From Isochrysis galbana (taxonomy: Eukaryota; Haptophyta; Isochrysidales; Isochrysidaceae): a stretch of DNA of 64,000 nucleotides. The stretch lies in assembly GCA_018136815.1 (NCBI GenBank), contig CM030937.1, positions 4,834,226-4,898,225 on the forward strand, written 5' to 3'. Under the pieces are notes generated by a model. That model worked only from the letters and a program-made list of their open reading frames with translations, was not told the DNA's origin and did no database searches. The translations under genes were made by a program, and so were the position numbers. Of the stretch, positions 32,501 through 43,561 are shown one piece after another (positions within the stretch are counted from its first letter, which is position 1; every line of letters starts with the position of its first letter).

Positions 32501-34421
32501 CCTCCTTCTGACAAAGTGGCCGATGCTCCTCCTTCTGACAAAGTGGCCGATGCTCCTCCTTCTGATAAAGTGGCCGATGGAACTCTCACCACTTCGTTGG
32601 TGTCGGGTAAATCTTCATTGATGTCGGTTCAATCCACCACTCCAGCAGAAACATCCGCACCAACCAAGAACCCATTCGCCTCGGTCGAGACCCTCGCACC
32701 CCTCGCGTCGGATACCGCCACCGTCTCGTCACCCGACCATGCGCGCGGCCTTTCGCCGACCACGTGCAGCGATGATGATTTGGATTTTGACATGCTTTCG
32801 ATCCCCGGCATCTCTTCCGACGGCATATATGGACAGCCTTGTTCTCTCCTTCCAGGCGGACAAACGAATCATCCAAGGGCAGGAGAGGATAGTGTCATGG
32901 CAAGTCTGATCCCAAGGCAAGCCTCCAGTGCAGCCCACCTTCCATCTACTGATCCCTGCAAAGATGCGGGCTCGTCAGATGCAAATTCGCCCGATTGGTC
33001 ATCGGCATGGCGAGAAGCCACTAGTTTAATGGTGCCCCTCGCCAACCAAAGTGGCGCCCTTCCTGGCCACGTACTCATGATGCCAGTGCAGCTGGATTGT
33101 GCAACTATGGCCGCCATCCTCAGGCGGCGTGTGGCCTTGCCAATGACCCTTTCAACTGTCCGTGCTATGCGCCGGGAAATTCGTGAAATAGTGCGTCTAG
33201 GGCGAGTGCACGTACACGAAGGTCCGGATGGCCCACTTCTCGGTGTTGCTGAGGCAGCAACTAGCGTCGCCATCACCGACCGGACCGTACGGCGGCCATT
33301 TCCACAGTTGTCGCCTTCGTTGGTGGGTACGCCATTGCGCGAGACTTCCTCAGCATCCACGTCAGTGAGAAATCCACAGTCGGGAGCTCGCCGCACCGCC
33401 TCGTCTGTGGCGTGCGCAAAAGGGTCTTGCCCTTCTACGGACTCTTGGATGCATGCACTGCCACCACAGGCCACTACGTCTCCACCGCGGCCTTTGCGTC
33501 GTGCACAGAATTTTGCGCCTCTAAGACCAAGTCGTCCAGAGCACGATGAGGAAATGCTCGCAACAGCAGTGCGGCTGGGGATTATTCCGCCGAACAGTCC
33601 CTCGCGTAGTCGCACGCATCCTGTCTCCACAAAAGAGGCGCTTTTGATGCCATCACGGAAACATCGCCGGTGTGCCGTTGGCCGCGTAAGGCAGCATGTG
33701 AACGAGACATTTTCATCAGCCGGTTGGGGCGAGGGGCTTGGTGGTGAGCGGGGCATCGAGGAGGGCGGGCTAGTCACATCGCGTACTCGGTTAGATGAAA
33801 CCGATTCGGTAAGTGAAGTGGGGCTTGCTTTCGGCTTGCAAGGCTGCCGCCATCGAGAGTCCTCGCCGTGAGTCGGCCGTGGTGGCCCCTTCCCCTTTCG
33901 AATTTCAATCGCAATGCATATGTGACTTCCGTGCCACATTGGCCCGTGACAGCTCTCGCAGTGGCGTCCAACTCGTTGGCAAGAACATCTCGTCGGCTGT
34001 AGAGTCCGAGCATCCCATCATAGCACCGGGCAGTTGATCATGGGGAAAATCATCGAATGGAGGGTTTCCGACAGAGACCCCACCGTCTTTGTGATTGCAT
34101 TTGTGAACGGTGAGAGCATTCACTTGGTCTACTCAGATAGAAGCATGACCTCACTCCTCACTTGCACACTTGCACGCGGCTCACGGCCCAGTTATTAGCC
34201 TCGTTACTTCCTTCGTCACGCTTTACCGGCTTATCGGTCCCACAGGCTCAGTAGAAATGGCGTCGTTGCCACACCCTGCGGTTGAACTCATCAATGAAGA
34301 AGGAAAAGTCGTGAGTTGGGATCGTATTCTTAACGCTAGCGATGAGCTCGAATGGGCGACGACGCGCACGCCCAGTCTCGACGTCGACATCCCGCCCGTA
34401 TTACCATCGTCATGCGAGTGA
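29512..34421 (+). CDS. Multi-CCHC zinc-finger repeat protein (WRKY19-like finger family)
   Basis: Firm exons: 30407-31414, 31559-33808, 34034-34109, 34246-34421 (junctions phase 0, 0 and 1; donors GTGAGT, GTAAGT, GTGAGA), giving about 1169 aa from the ATG at 30407. A frame from the ATG at 29512 (MELPVVEAINVLADEQGN..) and open pieces at 29830-29990, 30035-30105 and 30230-30296 look like further 5' exons, but I could not join them. Residues ~138-322 hold seven fingers of the type CxxxxC..CxxHGGG, as in stramenopile proteins annotated WRKY19-like; they may bind DNA or partner proteins. The long second exon is Ser/Thr/Pro-rich and disordered, with a 9-residue unit DAPPSDKVA four times. The C-terminus has GKIIEWRVSDRDPTVFVIAF, a compact beta-like module. 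A regulatory role is inferred only. Confidence 0.8.
32468..32575 (+). repeat. 27-bp coding minisatellite, four units
   Basis: Four near-identical 27-mers encode DAPPSDKVA inside the disordered region of the zinc-finger protein. Only one base differs between units, so the expansion is recent and could vary in length between strains. Confidence 0.95.
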
Positions 34422-35404
34422 GAACGCCCGCTCTGCGCTTTGCGAGCTCCAAAGTCCACTCAAGGCAAACAAAGTTGTTGGTCATCCTATCAACACCAAG
34501 GATTTGCGGTCGTATGCAAGCGGCAAGCCGCCGTTTTGTGAGGAAATTCGTGAGCCGTGGCACCGCGATGGATTCTTGCAAGAAGGATCTCGCCGCTCTT
34601 GCTCTTGATTATATGTATGGAAATCACATATTGCATATTGCAACCGGCGATCGAATGGCGTCACTTTAGTCTGCGTCATGGGTTTGTTCCCCTCTCTTGC
34701 TCCTCTCCGGCTCTCCGCTTACTCTCCGCTCGAGCCAACTACAACTGCATACAAATAATACAACGCCTCGCCCTCTCTTCCGATTCACTCTACCTCATCC
34801 ACCTCGCCTTTGCTTGGCCATTCTCAGCTACTCAATGAAAATCATTTATGCCTCTCATTTATTCATTTGTCAGTTCTTCGATAGAAATCCGAATTCCGCG
34901 CGGGATATGGATGTGATCACGCGCTCACTAACTATTCACTATTTGCGGAATGTTATGTGATAATGTGAGATATGTCGTGAGTCGTGAGTATATATGCCGG
35001 CCGCAAAGATTTCGATTTCATTTTTCTTTACACATATCGTGGTAGGCGATTAAAATCCACACCTCGAAGATCTTGGCAGCCCGCCGTAGCCGTAGACCCC
35101 CACAAGAGGAAAACCGGTATATCCTCGGACAACACACACACAACACAACACCAACCAGCACCACGTGCCGCCCGTTTGATATGGATGGAGGAGGCCTCGT
35201 CCGATGTGAACTCCGAACTCCTACGAACTCCGCATCTCCCGAGTAGGACGGAGAATGAGAATGCTTCGCGAAGACGAAAGGCCTCCACTTCCATCTTGTC
35301 GAGCGGTGTATTTCCGTTCAGCCACGATAAAATGGAAAAAAAGACTACCGGTCATAGCGGGGAAATGGAAACAGATATCACTCACATATCACAACTCTAT
35401 AAAT
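34422..35404. other. Intergenic, AT-rich, no gene recognised
   Basis: Ordinary spacer with short AC-rich runs near 35130. Confidence 0.4.
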
Positions 35405-35637
35405 AGATAATAAAACAACTGAGCGTTAGTACCACTACTCCCACTAGCCCGGTACCAACACGACAGCCCTCAGCGCACCTGCCCGTACACCTTGGCGCGT
35501 GCTGTTGACACAGATACATACTCCTATGCACCCCTCCAAATCTCCCCCCTCGCATGCCCCCGGCTCCCATTCTAACTCCCCACAAGTTAAAATGAGGGAA
35601 ACCCCATTGAGGCGCTCCGTCTTGGTTCTCTCAGCGC
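35405..35637 (-). mobile_element. E1 element copy, 5'-truncated
   Basis: Matches the last ~230 bp of E1 (5460-5690) with about ten differences, ending on the minus strand in an AT tail (gttttattatctat). The upstream 700 bp are absent. 5' truncation with an intact tail is the mark of reverse-transcribed insertion. It lies just upstream of the lipase gene. Confidence 0.85.
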
Positions 35638-35900
35638 CAGCGCTCCGAAGCACCCCCTGTCCCCCTGTTCCTTTGTCTTCTCTGTGCGTCCCCGTCCGTC
35701 GCGTGTCACCATGGAGACTGGTAACTGGTACTCTTCATGTCACGCCGAGCCCCCAACCACTCTCACTCCTCACTCACAGTCCCCACACTCCCACGCACAC
35801 AATCTCACCATCAGACTCAACACCACCTCCCAATCCACAGCCAGCTCCAGCCACTGACCCCCCGTCGGTGTCCTCGAACAACAGCCCCTCTCCGCCCGTT

Positions 35901-36000
35901 NNNNNNNNNNNNNNNNNNNNNNNNNNNNNNNNNNNNNNNNNNNNNNNNNNNNNNNNNNNNNNNNNNNNNNNNNNNNNNNNNNNNNNNNNNNNNNNNNNNN
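35901..36000. other. Assembly gap (100 N)
   Basis: A run of exactly 100 N, probably a gap of unknown true size. It hides the 5' part of the lipase gene. Confidence 0.99.
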
Positions 36001-37875
36001 CTACCTCTTTTGAATGTCAGGCGGCCATGTGGCGCGACCGTCGTAGCCGGCGAATTGTCGTTTCCTTCCGGGGCACCTCTGATGTTATGGATGTTCTGAC
36101 CGACGTCAACCTCTTGCAGGTACGAGTCGAGCCATGTGCTCCCTCGCGCCATAACAATTACGCACGGTAGTTTCTTCGTAGGATTGCCAGAGGCATCGTG
36201 GACTCTGGCCACGGCATCAGCCACGAACGCGCGGACGCGTGCGCAATTGCGTGATGTGGAGCGCCGATGGGTGGCATTGTCGCTCGCCTCGCTCATTCCC
36301 GCCGTGCACCTCGTGTCACTTGGTCTCAGACTCCCTTTGAGCAAAGGCCCGATGGCAAACCGTCCGACGATCCTCGGCTCGTCCACGCCGGCTTTTTTGC
36401 CTCGGCGCGCGCAGTCAATCGGCGCCTGAAGGAGTTATTGGTTGCGGCCTGTGCTGGCACGCCCGGAGAGTGGGAGGTGGGGCGCACTCGTCGCCGGTCC
36501 CATGCCACGCTAGCGTCCCGACCACATGCCTAGTCGTGGCCCCCAATCGTAGTGCTGAATCGTGGCGGCCGGTACTCGCTCCATACCCACATCCCCATTA
36601 GCGTATGCATTCTGTCTGGTCTATGTGCTCAGGTGCTCGTGACCGGCCACTCGCTCGGTGGTGCACTTGCTACCCTCTTCATCCCTGAGCTGGCTCGCGG
36701 GGTGGATGCCTCCCGTGGCTTCAAAGAACGCGCTGACACGTCTTGGTTCGCACAGCTCGCTGAGATGACCAAGACATTCGGCGGCAAGGCACGGAACCCC
36801 AAGAAAGAGCCGGTCGTGCTAGGAAAAGTACGGCTGTACACCTTTGGCGCGCCTCGCGTCGGAAATTCTGAGTTCGCACGCGATTTCGACTCGCTCGGGA
36901 TCGAGGCATACCGGATCGTGAATGGTGAGAGGCTGAAGTCCGCCGGCACAATCTTGACGACCCGTTAACATGCGCCCAAATTAAGTCCGTTATCTACCGC
37001 TCGTCCACCGCAGGCGAGGACATTGTTCCGCGACTTCCCCGACATGCGAACTCTGCGGGCGCTCTCCTCGACTATGAGCACGTCGGTCGCACAGTGCTCA
37101 TTGATGAGGCCGGTGTCGTCTGCAATGGGTTCTGGATTGAGAGCGAGTCCGACAACGAGCAGTGTCCGCTGCGCGAAGTGTCTCCAATCACAAATCCATT
37201 TGGACCTGGCTCGGTGCTCACGGACCTCGTAGAGAGGCTCAGCAGCGTGGCAGGAGGCGACACGGTGACCGCTGCCGCGTCGTCTCAGGGGTCTTCGTCG
37301 GCGGCCGCGGGATTGATCGAGGCGAAACTCGTTGCCCTGCAGGAGACGGGAGGCAAGGAGGGCACAGATGCGCTTGGGGCACAGCTTGCGTCTTTGGAGA
37401 ATGAGTTGAAAGGGGAAGATCTCGAGCAGCTGCGCACCTTTGAGAAGCAGGTGGGCCCGTTGCGGGGGCTTCCTCATCGGCGTGCAAGCCTAGACTTGAA
37501 AGGCCACCCGGCGACCGTGCCATGCCATGCACTAAGTCGACACCGTGCCCACATTTGTAGGTCAAGGATCTCGCGAGCTCGGTGACCCTTGCTGTTGGTG
37601 AGCTCGGCAAGGCGCGCGACGATATCGCAAAGCGCTTGGGTGAGATGACACCCGCCGAGGCCATGTCGCTGATCGGCTTAGACGCTCGTTTTGTCGAGTC
37701 TGAGCTCCGCATGATTGAGTCCATGCGCAAAGGGACATTTGTGGTGCATCACCTCGAGCCGTCATACTTTGCGGCCATGCGGCGTGCGCTCGACAAGCAC
37801 CTCGAGTCGAGATGGGCCGAAGAGCTCGGTGAGATTGCTGAGTCACCTTCGAAGGCGACCGCCGCAAAATCATGA
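36001..37875 (+). CDS. Class 3 (fungal-type) lipase, 5' end lost in gap
   Basis: Exons 36001-36119, 36330-36476, 36633-36924, 37014-37450, 37561-37875; phases agree (0, 0, 1, 0), about 435 aa visible. It hydrolyses acyl esters of glycerolipids. Landmarks: the FRGT block (VVSFRGTSD), HAGF, the nucleophile elbow GHSLGGA (catalytic Ser), FGAPRVGN, the catalytic Asp in NGEDIVPRLP, and the likely catalytic His in DYEHVG. After the domain come about 190 residues with Ala/Ser/Glu-rich helices, perhaps a coiled coil (LEQLRTFEKQ). The N-terminus and any signal peptide lie in or before the gap. A possible start region at 35711 (ATG) precedes a Pro-rich stretch, but its frame breaks before the gap. All donors are GT. 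Confidence 0.9.
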
Positions 37876-38744
37876 ACCCGGTCTGTAGAGTCGCGCTCGA
37901 GCATTTAGAAGATGTTAGCACACGCCGAATTCTGAAGGTGGAGGTTGCCTGGGGCTCGTAGCCTCGAGGCGGACACTAGGCGTGTGCAGATCGGTCCGTA
38001 TGTGCACTAATGCGTACGTTAATCCATTTTCTGGCTTGTTGTGTCCGAATTTTGGCATCAAACAAAGGGCTTTCCTTGCTGCTAGTAGCTAGCCGGAGGT
38101 TCTTTTTCACGGTAATCTTCCCGGAGGAACCTGGCGATGTCCTTCCGCCGTTCGCTATGTATCCACATTCCTTGGCTACTGCATTGGGCGTGGAAGAAGT
38201 GCCCTGCACGCTATTATGGCATGTGGAGACCATGATTACTACATACTTCTACATGTTATTAGAGTAGTATTCATCATTCATCCCGATTTCGCCATTTTCT
38301 CTAGGCAATCGAATGTCATTGAATATTAGAGTAAGGTACAAGTTCACAAACTTAAGTTTAGTTGGGCTCTCATTTGTCGCTTTGTTGCATCACGCATCGC
38401 ACATGCATGCTGTTGCGGGTAAAGGGGGTTGCTCATTTCCCCTTGTACATTTCTCCCGCCGTTAGGTTTCCCCGCGCGACTCCCTCCCCGTCTCCCTGTT
38501 GTCACGCTCCGACGCCCCCTCCCTGCTCCCTGCATCGTCTGTTAGGCGTTCGTCTCCCTCCCACCTCCCCCCCCCCCCCCCGCGCGGGAGTCTCCCCTCC
38601 TCTCTCCCCTCCCCGTTCCCTCCCCGAGTGTTCCCTTGCTTTCCCGACCTCGTTTCATCCCTCTCTTTCCCGCGTGTTTCCTTCCCCCGCGCGCGTCCCT
38701 TTCCCCGCGAGTGTCTTCCTTCCCCCTTTCGGTCTCTCCTACGC
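37876..38744. other. Intergenic; pyrimidine-rich
   Basis: Strongly C/T-rich from 38460 to 38760 with a C run near 38570. No gene recognised on the plus strand. Confidence 0.4.
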
Positions 38745-39195
38745 TCAGCGCCACCGCTCGAGCGCTCCCGTGCCTCCCCGGTCTGCCTGTGTGCTCCGTG
38801 CTACGACCTCGCCGCTCGGGTTCGTCACGCACAGCTTGCGCAACCACGGCGCGTGGAAGCGACCGCCCGGTGGACGACGCTCCTCCTGCAGCTCCAAGGC
38901 GAATTCCCCGTCGAGCGTGAGCTCGTGCAGGTGGAGCATCGGCGGATGGAGCGCCATCGCCTCGAGCAGGCTCCCCATCTCCCACTGGTCCGCCGTCACA
39001 TGGAGCGACTCGAGCTCACGCAGCCTCCCGCTGCCCAGCGCCTCCTCCGTCAGCTCCGTCGACGCGTCCGACGCCGTCCTCTTCTTCTCGAAGAGCACAA
39101 ACTCGACGTACGCGCGCTTCTTCGAGTCGCGCTGGATCAGGTTCTCCGAGTGCAGGTAGCAGAATCGACACGGACGCTGCCAACGGAAGTGTGAC
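38745..39195 (-). pseudogene. Leucine-rich-repeat-like protein fragment
   Basis: The minus strand encodes FCYLHSENLIQRD, AYVEFVLFEKK, then LRELESLHVTADQWEMGS, LHELTLDGEF and LRKLCVTNPSG, spaced like irregular LRRs. No start is seen before the sequence changes character at about 39200, where a virus-like cassette begins. It may be a truncated gene or a 3' exon. The opposite strand gives only Arg/Ser-rich frames. Confidence 0.45.
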
Positions 39196-39233
39196 ACGCG
39201 TCGTCCACTATTTTGTGCCGCTGTCAACAAACA

Positions 39234-39686
39234 ATGGGCAACTCCGCCGGGCGAATCGACAATCACGGCTTCGGAATCGGCAAGTATGACGTCGACAAAC
39301 AAGACCCCAAGAATGCACAGGTTATCGCGGGATGCAAAATGACCATCTTCTCCGAGGCAGGCTTCAAAGGCGAACACACAACCATCAACGGCCCGTCGAT
39401 GCTCAGCTCAGAAGACGTGCGGTGGGAAGACGTCGACCTACAGGCGATCGGGTGGACTCAACCAGTGCGCTCCCCCAAAGTCGAGTGTCATCCGGACTCG
39501 GCAGCGGCCAAACGAAAAGACAAATTTCAAGCTGAAGTAACTAAAATATTCGCAAAGGGAGCCGCATTTTTGCTAGGAGCCATCGTGCTCGCAGTATTTG
39601 TAATCATTCTCTTGTTCAAATTACTCAACAAGCGGTCCACCGAAAATAATCCAAAGGGACACGATGCCGCGCCACAGGCTAAATAA
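39234..39686 (+). CDS. Virus-like small membrane protein with crystallin-like region
   Basis: 150 aa, intronless, ATG in a cacaaacaATGG-like context. MGN at the start could be N-myristoylated. Residues ~34-86 (MTIFSEAGFKGE..INGPS..) resemble a beta/gamma-crystallin-like Greek key. One strong membrane segment (GAIVLAVFVIILLFKLL, ~118-135) precedes a short charged tail. Size, myristoylation signal, single anchor and the tight AT-richer neighbourhood recall membrane proteins of large DNA viruses or polinton-like viruses of algae. I cannot name a homologue. Alternatively it is a lineage-specific cell gene. Confidence 0.55.
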   Translation: MGNSAGRIDNHGFGIGKYDVDKQDPKNAQVIAGCKMTIFSEAGFKGEHTTINGPSMLSSEDVRWEDVDLQAIGWTQPVRSPKVECHPDSAAAKRKDKFQAEVTKIFAKGAAFLLGAIVLAVFVIILLFKLLNKRSTENNPKGHDAAPQAK

Positions 39687-39713
39687 AAAGAGAACTCCAA
39701 CAATCCGCACGGG

Positions 39714-39898
39714 GAATGTTCACTTCATCTGTAGTCGCTTCAACTGGTGGTGCAGGCACACACCCCGTCGCAATGACCTTCCTTTTCTTGTTAACGGCGT
39801 GGAAATGGAAATGGAAATGGTGGCGGTTTAGCCTGCCAAAGGGTAAGGTCCTCACCTCAAGAGGGCAGCAGATGATTAATTCGATGCGTAGGCCATAA
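39714..39898 (+). pseudogene. Partial upstream duplicate of the 39974 membrane protein
   Basis: The last ~45 codons (TFLFLLTAWKWKWK.. to MINSMRRP) duplicate those at 40168-40282, including the stop and the following cataacactaaagacg. The 5' part is unrelated. An extra tggaaa pair expands the WK run. A short frame from the ATG at 39714 remains open. Confidence 0.75.
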
Positions 39899-39973
39899 CA
39901 CTAAAGACGTGACGTCCGGCGGACGACACGCACCCAAACTTTTTCGGATAATAATGTTAAAGGCGGGTGCACC

Positions 39974-40282
39974 ATGTCGATCTACCTTCAATACAGCAAA
40001 GACAAGTACGACGTCATTCGGCTAAAAGATGCGATACTAAGGTTGTTTATAGTCTTTGTCGCTGCCATCTTAGTACCAGGCGGCTTTACCATGGTATTCT
40101 TAGTAGAGTCAGGATTGAACGCCGCCATACAGTTTGGAATCGCGCTGGGAGTAAGCGTCGCAATAACCTTCCTTTTCTTGTTAATGGCGTGGAAATGGAA
40201 ATGGTGGCGGTTTAGCCTGCCAAAGGGTAAGGGCCTCACCTCAAGAGGGCAGCGTATGATTAATTCGATGCGTAGGCCATAA
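39974..40282 (+). CDS. Small two-pass membrane protein, virus-like
   Basis: 102 aa, intronless. Two membrane segments (LRLFIVFVAAILVPGGF and FGIALGVSVAITFLFLLMAW) are followed by a WKWKWWRF aromatic-basic interface and a basic tail. It is preceded by an AT-rich stretch (ggataataatgttaaagg) 15 bp before the ATG. The gene directly follows the 150-aa membrane protein and its own partial duplicate. Function unknown; the compact arrangement suggests a viral or mobile origin. Confidence 0.55.
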   Translation: MSIYLQYSKDKYDVIRLKDAILRLFIVFVAAILVPGGFTMVFLVESGLNAAIQFGIALGVSVAITFLFLLMAWKWKWWRFSLPKGKGLTSRGQRMINSMRRP

Positions 40283-40700
40283 CACTAAAGACGCACCCCG
40301 CACACCACCGAGTGGTCGTCGCCCGCCGACTGTGAAGTACATCACCACCTCGCCGACCGACGCGGTTCCCGCCGGGCAGTGCCTGGACACCTCCGCCGCC
40401 CGACCATCGGCGCAAATGCCGCGGAGATCCCGTTTGTACTATAATAAGGGGGTCCTTTAAGTAGAACTTATACCGTCCACATGGGGGGCACTTGCGGAAA
40501 AAACAACCAAACCTGAGGTTGCACCCTCTGAGGGGGGTCCCTCACCGACGCCATTGCCCTTCGTGGGGCGGGAGGGGGTCGTTCGGAGGGGGGAGGGAGT
40601 TGCCGGGGCAGGTAGGGGGGGACCCTGCGGAATCCTTGGACACCCAGGGGAGGTGGAAAATAGTGGTTAAAATGAGTGAGTGACCGGGCTACCCTCAGAT
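40283..40700. other. Spacer, no gene recognised
   Basis: Begins with the duplicated tail cataacactaaagacg, then GC-rich spacer without a convincing frame. Confidence 0.4.
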
Positions 40701-40733
40701 AGGATTCAACTAGGACAACAAGAAAACTCTGAC
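40701..40733 (+). promoter_or_regulatory. Leader-like motif, copy 3
   Basis: Reads aggattcaactagg then acaacaagaaaactctgac. It lies 88 bp upstream of the ATG at 40822 and closely matches 48414-48449. Confidence 0.5.
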
Positions 40734-40821
40734 AGGGGGTGAACGAGTTTGGGTCTCGTCATCAACGAAAAGGGGAACGAAAAGACGGAAGGGAAGGGAG
40801 AGAGCGAGCGAGCGGCACACG

Positions 40822-41797
40822 ATGGCCTCCACCCGTGAGTATCTGCGGCCGCTCCTCCTCCTCGTTCTACTCAGCTTAGTGAACGGGCTACGGAAGGGCG
40901 GGCCAACGCTCATGGTCGAGCCTGTCCACCCGCCGCACACTCAGCAGCTCCTGCTCGATCGCGCGCGAGAGCTGGCCCTTGCCGTAAGGGAAACTGTTGG
41001 CGCGGTCGTATATGGCGCTGTCCTTGGATACCTTGCGATCCAGTCAATCTTCTTCGTACTTGATCTACCCTCGCTTCTCAAGATGGAGTGGCTCGGCACG
41101 AAGAAGTGCTCTACTTCACAGGTGACTGACGGCACTGCAGCCGCGCCCACTGACACTGTTGCAGGGCACTGGGTCCTTGATCCTGCTCGATCTGAGTCGC
41201 TTGAGCCCTTCTTGAGGGCAGTCGGCGTGCCGGGCATCATTGCTCGGCTGACGGGCCGACGCGGGAAGCCATTGACTATCGTCATAGCTGACGCAGGCTC
41301 CATCACAGTAACTATCGGGAGCAACGCTGCCGAGCAGCTGGAGCTAGGAAAGACAACCATTGTCTCAACGTGAGAGCACGCAGCGCATTGCAACTGCACC
41401 GTCCAGCCTGCTCCCCTGCAATTTCACAGGTGCTGGACTGGCCATCACTCTTCATGTTTTGCTCTTGCGTGGGAATCGTGTGAATGCACCGCCTTTCTGT
41501 GCGAAAAAGATCTCCTTCGAGCCATGATACTGCCACCCAACTCAAGCCTTGCTTTCTCACGTCCGCAGGCCAGGAGGCAAAGTTGAGGCTGAAGTAGAGG
41601 CTGATTCATCTATTCTTACATTTGGCAAGCCCTTGTGGCATGGCTTCACGGTTACGAAGAGGGGTCCTGCCAAGGGACATGTAACGACTGAGAGGCGAGA
41701 GCTTGTTGAACGGGATACCCTACGAGTAATCGTGTCTCATTGGGACCCAGCAAAGCCGATCAAGACGGAAGTGACGCGCATTTACACCCGCTTTTAA
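40822..41797 (+). CDS. Membrane-anchored lipocalin/FABP-like protein
   Basis: Two exons, 40822-41369 and 41569-41797 (phase 2 junction), 258 aa. An N-terminal hydrophobic stretch (YLRPLLLLVLLSLV) and a second one (VVYGAVLGYLAIQSIFFVL, ~60-80) are followed by a beta-rich domain from GHWVLDPARSESLEPFLRAVG. The opening GxW, the helix-like ESLEPFLRAVGV and alternating short strands ending VTRIYTR are as in intracellular lipid-binding proteins of the FABP/lipocalin superfamily. A hydrophobic ligand is therefore likely but not shown. The Ala/Thr linker between anchor and barrel is short. Confidence 0.65.
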
Positions 41798-42314
41798 GAC
41801 GGCATTCAATTGGATTTCACTATCATATACCCTCTTTGGATTTCACTATCCTATACCCTCTTAGTTGGATCCAGCTTACCGTTACGTGCGCAGGGCCTTC
41901 GATTCATAATGGCATGGATATTCACGTTTTCATTTTGCAGTGTGTAGTGGGCAAGCAACGCTAGATAAGTGAGATAGAGATAGAGTGTAGATAGGTAGGT
42001 AGATGAGGCGGACGGGGCGCGCAGAGCCGCTAAGGCATAGGCTGCCTATGTAGACAGGTCTTCATGTGCACCCCTCACGCCGACTTCCTCAAGCAGTGGG
42101 TATGCCTTCAAGTGATGCGTGATGCGTCACGTAAGCGCAAGCTTCTCTCGTAGACGCTTTTGGGTGTGTTGCGATGCGTGTCGTGGCGCATGTGTCATGT
42201 GTGAAGTGAGGGCAAGCAACGCACTATTTTCAAGGACAAGTTGTGGACAACTTTGTCACAACCCACATGGCACAACATACACATTCCTCCCCCTGACAAC
42301 CGTGCCCTATATAA
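41798..42314. other. Intergenic with small tandem repeats
   Basis: A ~25-bp unit (gatttcactatcntataccc) occurs twice at 41812-41862, and a gata/gtag-type microsatellite at 41965-42005. No gene. Confidence 0.5.
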
Positions 42315-42413
42315 ATTTCTTAATAGTCTCACCGCACACGCGGCCGTGGACCCTCTACTTTCTACTCACGCAGCAAAACTTTCTACACCTCCACTCTCCC
42401 GGCCTTTTCCCAG
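42315..42413 (+). repeat. Dispersed repeat R1, copy c
   Basis: Almost identical to 63531-63637 (ttaatagtctcaccgcacac, then gtggaccctctactttctac). It ends directly beside the tail end of a LINE-derived retroposon. Confidence 0.85.
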
Positions 42414-42422
42414 GGGCTCGTT

Positions 42423-43561
42423 GTCGCATTCGCGAATCGACGCTCGTTAGGCTTCTCTCTTCTCTTCGTTCGGTATTTATCGTTATAATTCTCTCGTTCT
42501 CGTTCTCGGTCAAAAACTTCGCGTGGACGCCTAGCTAGGATCTAGGGTTGTGGAGCGCCCTCTCTTTTTCTCTCGAAGAGAAGGGAAGTTTCCCCACCTT
42601 TCTTCCTCCCAGGCGCCTCGCAAAAGGTTTAATTCGCTATCTCCCCGCGTTTCTTCACCTGCTTCTGGGGGCAATCAGGTTTGGTTTGCCATCTCCCCTT
42701 GGAGATCGATTTAGGTTCGCTGCTTGGGTGAGGGAATCTTTCTCCTTGGTCCTTGGTTTGCCATCTCCCCTTGGAGATTGATTTAGATTCGCTGCTTTGG
42801 TTTTTGGTTATCTTTCCCCTTGATGCAAGTTGCATGAAAGCCCTTGGTCCCGTTGGTTTTTTTTTGGTTTTCTCCTCCCTTGGTTGCTACTCAGGGTTGC
42901 TCGATAGAAACGTCTAGAAGGTTCTCGCTCAACGGCAAGATTTCTTCGGTTGCAAGGATATCTCGCTGCGATCTGTATCCAAAGTGATCGCCGCGGTTGC
43001 GCGACATAACGTTCCTCTGACGAATTGGAATGGCCCATAGGGCCTGAGGGCAATGAGGAAGGAGGCAGACCGGCGGCAGGCGCGGCGGAGGAGACGACTT
43101 CGGAGACGCTGACGGGCTGAGGCCCGTCAGCAGAGGAAGGCGGGCAGGCGGGCTTGAGCGAGGGCGAGGACGGCGGCGAGAGCGACATCGAGCGAGTGGC
43201 GAGAGGCGAGGGTGAGTGTGAGGAGGGCTGTGTTGGCAGGGGCTGGTGAGGCAAGGCGAGTTTGTAGGGTACGAGTGTTACGAGAGCGAGAGCGACGAGA
43301 GCGAGAGCGACGGATGACGACTGACGACAGGACGTCGGATCCAACGATGCAGAAAACAACAGGATGCACCGACTCACGAACGCACTAGAATCATTCACCC
43401 AAACCAAGCAAAACATGAAATAACCGAGACCCCACATCGCCGGTATCTCAAACACGTCGCGAGAGACGGAGAGAGAGAGCGAGAGAGAGAGAGATTCCGC
43501 AGCGACGGTCGGAGCGTGTCTTCGCTTTGGATTTTCCCACCAAGGCGGAAAGTCGAAGAGG
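42423..43561 (-). mobile_element. LINE-derived non-autonomous retroposon, complete copy (alpha)
   Basis: On the minus strand it runs from cctcttcgactttccgcc (43561) to gcgaatgcgac (42423). Order: 5' leader with CT runs; a frame starting MSLSPPSSPS with Pro/Ser-rich N-terminus, then YPCNRRNLAVE and SSNQGRR, about 145 codons; then the 3' region shared with the LINE at 6.7-7.9 kb. It looks like ORF1 N-terminus joined to the LINE 3' UTR, so it could be moved by the LINE machinery. Confidence 0.75.

Noticed and set aside
36136..36429. 97-codon frame in the lipase gene
   Set aside because: It spans intron 36120-36329 in a different frame from the lipase exon; the GT..AG junction and family alignment favour the intron.
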